Part shown: positions 63,411 through 64,000 of the stretch, piece by piece
Position numbering within the stretch: position 1 is the stretch's first letter
Layout: each line of letters starts with the position of its first letter
DNA from: Persicimonas caeni
Lineage (GTDB): Bacteria; Myxococcota_A; Bradymonadia; Bradymonadales; Bradymonadaceae
Direction: 5' to 3'
Length of the DNA stretch: 64,000 nt
Assembly: GCF_006517175.1 (NCBI RefSeq)
Contig: NZ_CP041186.1
Location: 7,936,501 to 8,000,500 of the forward strand
Notes under the pieces: model-generated
Seen by the model: the letters and a program-made list of their open reading frames with translations, nothing else
Databases searched by the model: none
What the model was told of the DNA's origin: nothing
Position numbers and translations under genes: made by a program

Positions 63411-63428
63411 TGCTCACAACCTGAGAAC

Positions 63429-63504
63429 TCACCACGGAGAGCACGGGGGACACGGAGAGTTCGCTAAACTCCTCTCACCGTGGCCACCGTGGTCCCCGTG
63501 GTGA
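63429..63504. repeat. Imperfect inverted repeat with CACGG units between ftsL and ftsI
   Basis: TCACCACGG (63429-63437) pairs with CCGTGGTGA (63496-63504). Inside, further CACGG-containing units mirror one another. It fills the whole 103-nt gap between ftsL and ftsI, where these genes normally lie close. Confidence 0.75.
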
Positions 63505-63513
63505 ACAAATCGT

Positions 63514-63870
63514 TCATTCTCTCGTGCGAAGGTCGAGCGAGGCCTGCTCTTCGGAGGCGCCGCCGAAGGCGGTCTCGTCGATCTGGATGACCTGCTCGGG
63601 CTCGAGCGGCTCGAGGCCGAAGCGCTCCTTGGCCACGGTGAGCACGCGCTCGGAGCGGCCCTGGAAGGTCGCTTCGATACTCAGCTTGCGCCGCTCCTCG
63701 ATCAACTCGCGGTGGTCGCGTGTCTGCTGAGCCACCTCGTAGCCGAGTTCGGTGATGCGGAATTGATTCCAGACGTGGAACAACAAAATGCATACCGGAA
63801 TGGCGACCACGACGAGCACTTTGAGCACTCGAAATCCGTCTCCCATTCCCTCAGACAACCACTTCTTCAT
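63514..63870 (-). CDS. ftsL: Cell-division protein FtsL
   Basis: 118 residues. Short cytoplasmic N-terminus, one TM helix (about 15-35, VLKVLVVVAIPVCILLFHVW), then a coiled-coil periplasmic part (ELGYEVAQQTRDHRELIEER) and a family-typical AKERFGLEPLEPEQVIQI segment. Located immediately before ftsI as usual. Confidence 0.92.
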   Translation of the reverse strand: MKKWLSEGMGDGFRVLKVLVVVAIPVCILLFHVWNQFRITELGYEVAQQTRDHRELIEERRKLSIEATFQGRSERVLTVAKERFGLEPLEPEQVIQIDETAFGGASEEQASLDLRTRE

Positions 63871-63926
63871 CGGACAACCTGTAGAGCTTCTTGCTTTCGG
63901 TTAATGAGACAATCCGTGTCGTTGGC

Positions 63927-64000
63927 GCCCCCAAGGCAAGCCTCGGGGCTGCACCGGCGAGAGCTACGCTTGCCTAGCGAAACATGCAGGCAAGCCCCCG
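63927..64000. repeat. GC-rich hairpin repeat (copy 2, runs off the edge)
   Basis: GCCCCCAAGGCAAGCCTCGG with following GGCGAGAGCT and the ending CAAGCCCCCG match the reverse complement of 25824-25918, with an AACATGCAGG-containing insertion. Located upstream of ftsL. Confidence 0.65.

Overview
The window reads as a chromosomal segment of a high-GC Gram-negative bacterium. Evidence for a double membrane is an MCE/Mla lipid transporter, several lipobox proteins, a TonB-like protein, a DAP-type MurE and an outer-membrane-type barrel. The style of the proteins (PASTA-tailed FtsI, Cys-rich lipoproteins, many sensor and ATPase genes) suggests a deltaproteobacterial or myxococcal lineage, possibly Bradymonadales. 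That placement is inference only. No rRNA, convincing tRNA or CRISPR array was seen.

Left part (1-29 kb): a truncated large coiled-coil, membrane and P-loop ATPase gene; an MCE transport operon with two ATPases, two permeases, one MCE protein and two envelope proteins; an O-antigen-ligase-like polymerase; an SDR; a PLD-VTT fusion with an EEP hydrolase; Ku; a GAF-PAS hybrid histidine kinase; an archaeal-type phosphoglycerate mutase; a signal-peptidase-like protein that lacks both catalytic residues; a heterodimeric ABC exporter; a LON-domain protein; a histone-deacetylase-family hydrolase; and a toxin-antitoxin pair.

Middle (29-48 kb): an ankyrin protein, then a compact histidine operon on the minus strand, hisG-hisC/HAD-hisB-hisH-hisF-hisA/I/E-hisD. 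It covers the pathway if the HAD domain fused to HisC is the histidinol-phosphatase. The HisA-HisI-HisE protein followed by HisD reproduces the domain order of fungal HIS4. A TraB-family membrane protein follows. Then comes an accessory patch (39.2-45.8 kb) with 145-bp direct repeats, shorter repeats, a frameshifted ParE toxin with its antitoxin, an IS110-type transposase and a MITE-like element. TonB-like and Cys-rich lipoprotein genes are interleaved with it and follow it.

Right part (48-64 kb): a division and cell wall (dcw) cluster on the minus strand, ftsL-ftsI-murE-murF-mraY-ftsW-murG-murB-ddl-ftsQ-ftsA-ftsZ, followed by a probable terminator and trmJ. murD and murC are missing from their usual slots.

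The strongest novelty candidates are the MCE transporter with complementary defects in its two ATPases, the coiled-coil/ATPase membrane protein, the HIS4-like histidine gene and the inactive signal peptidase homologue.
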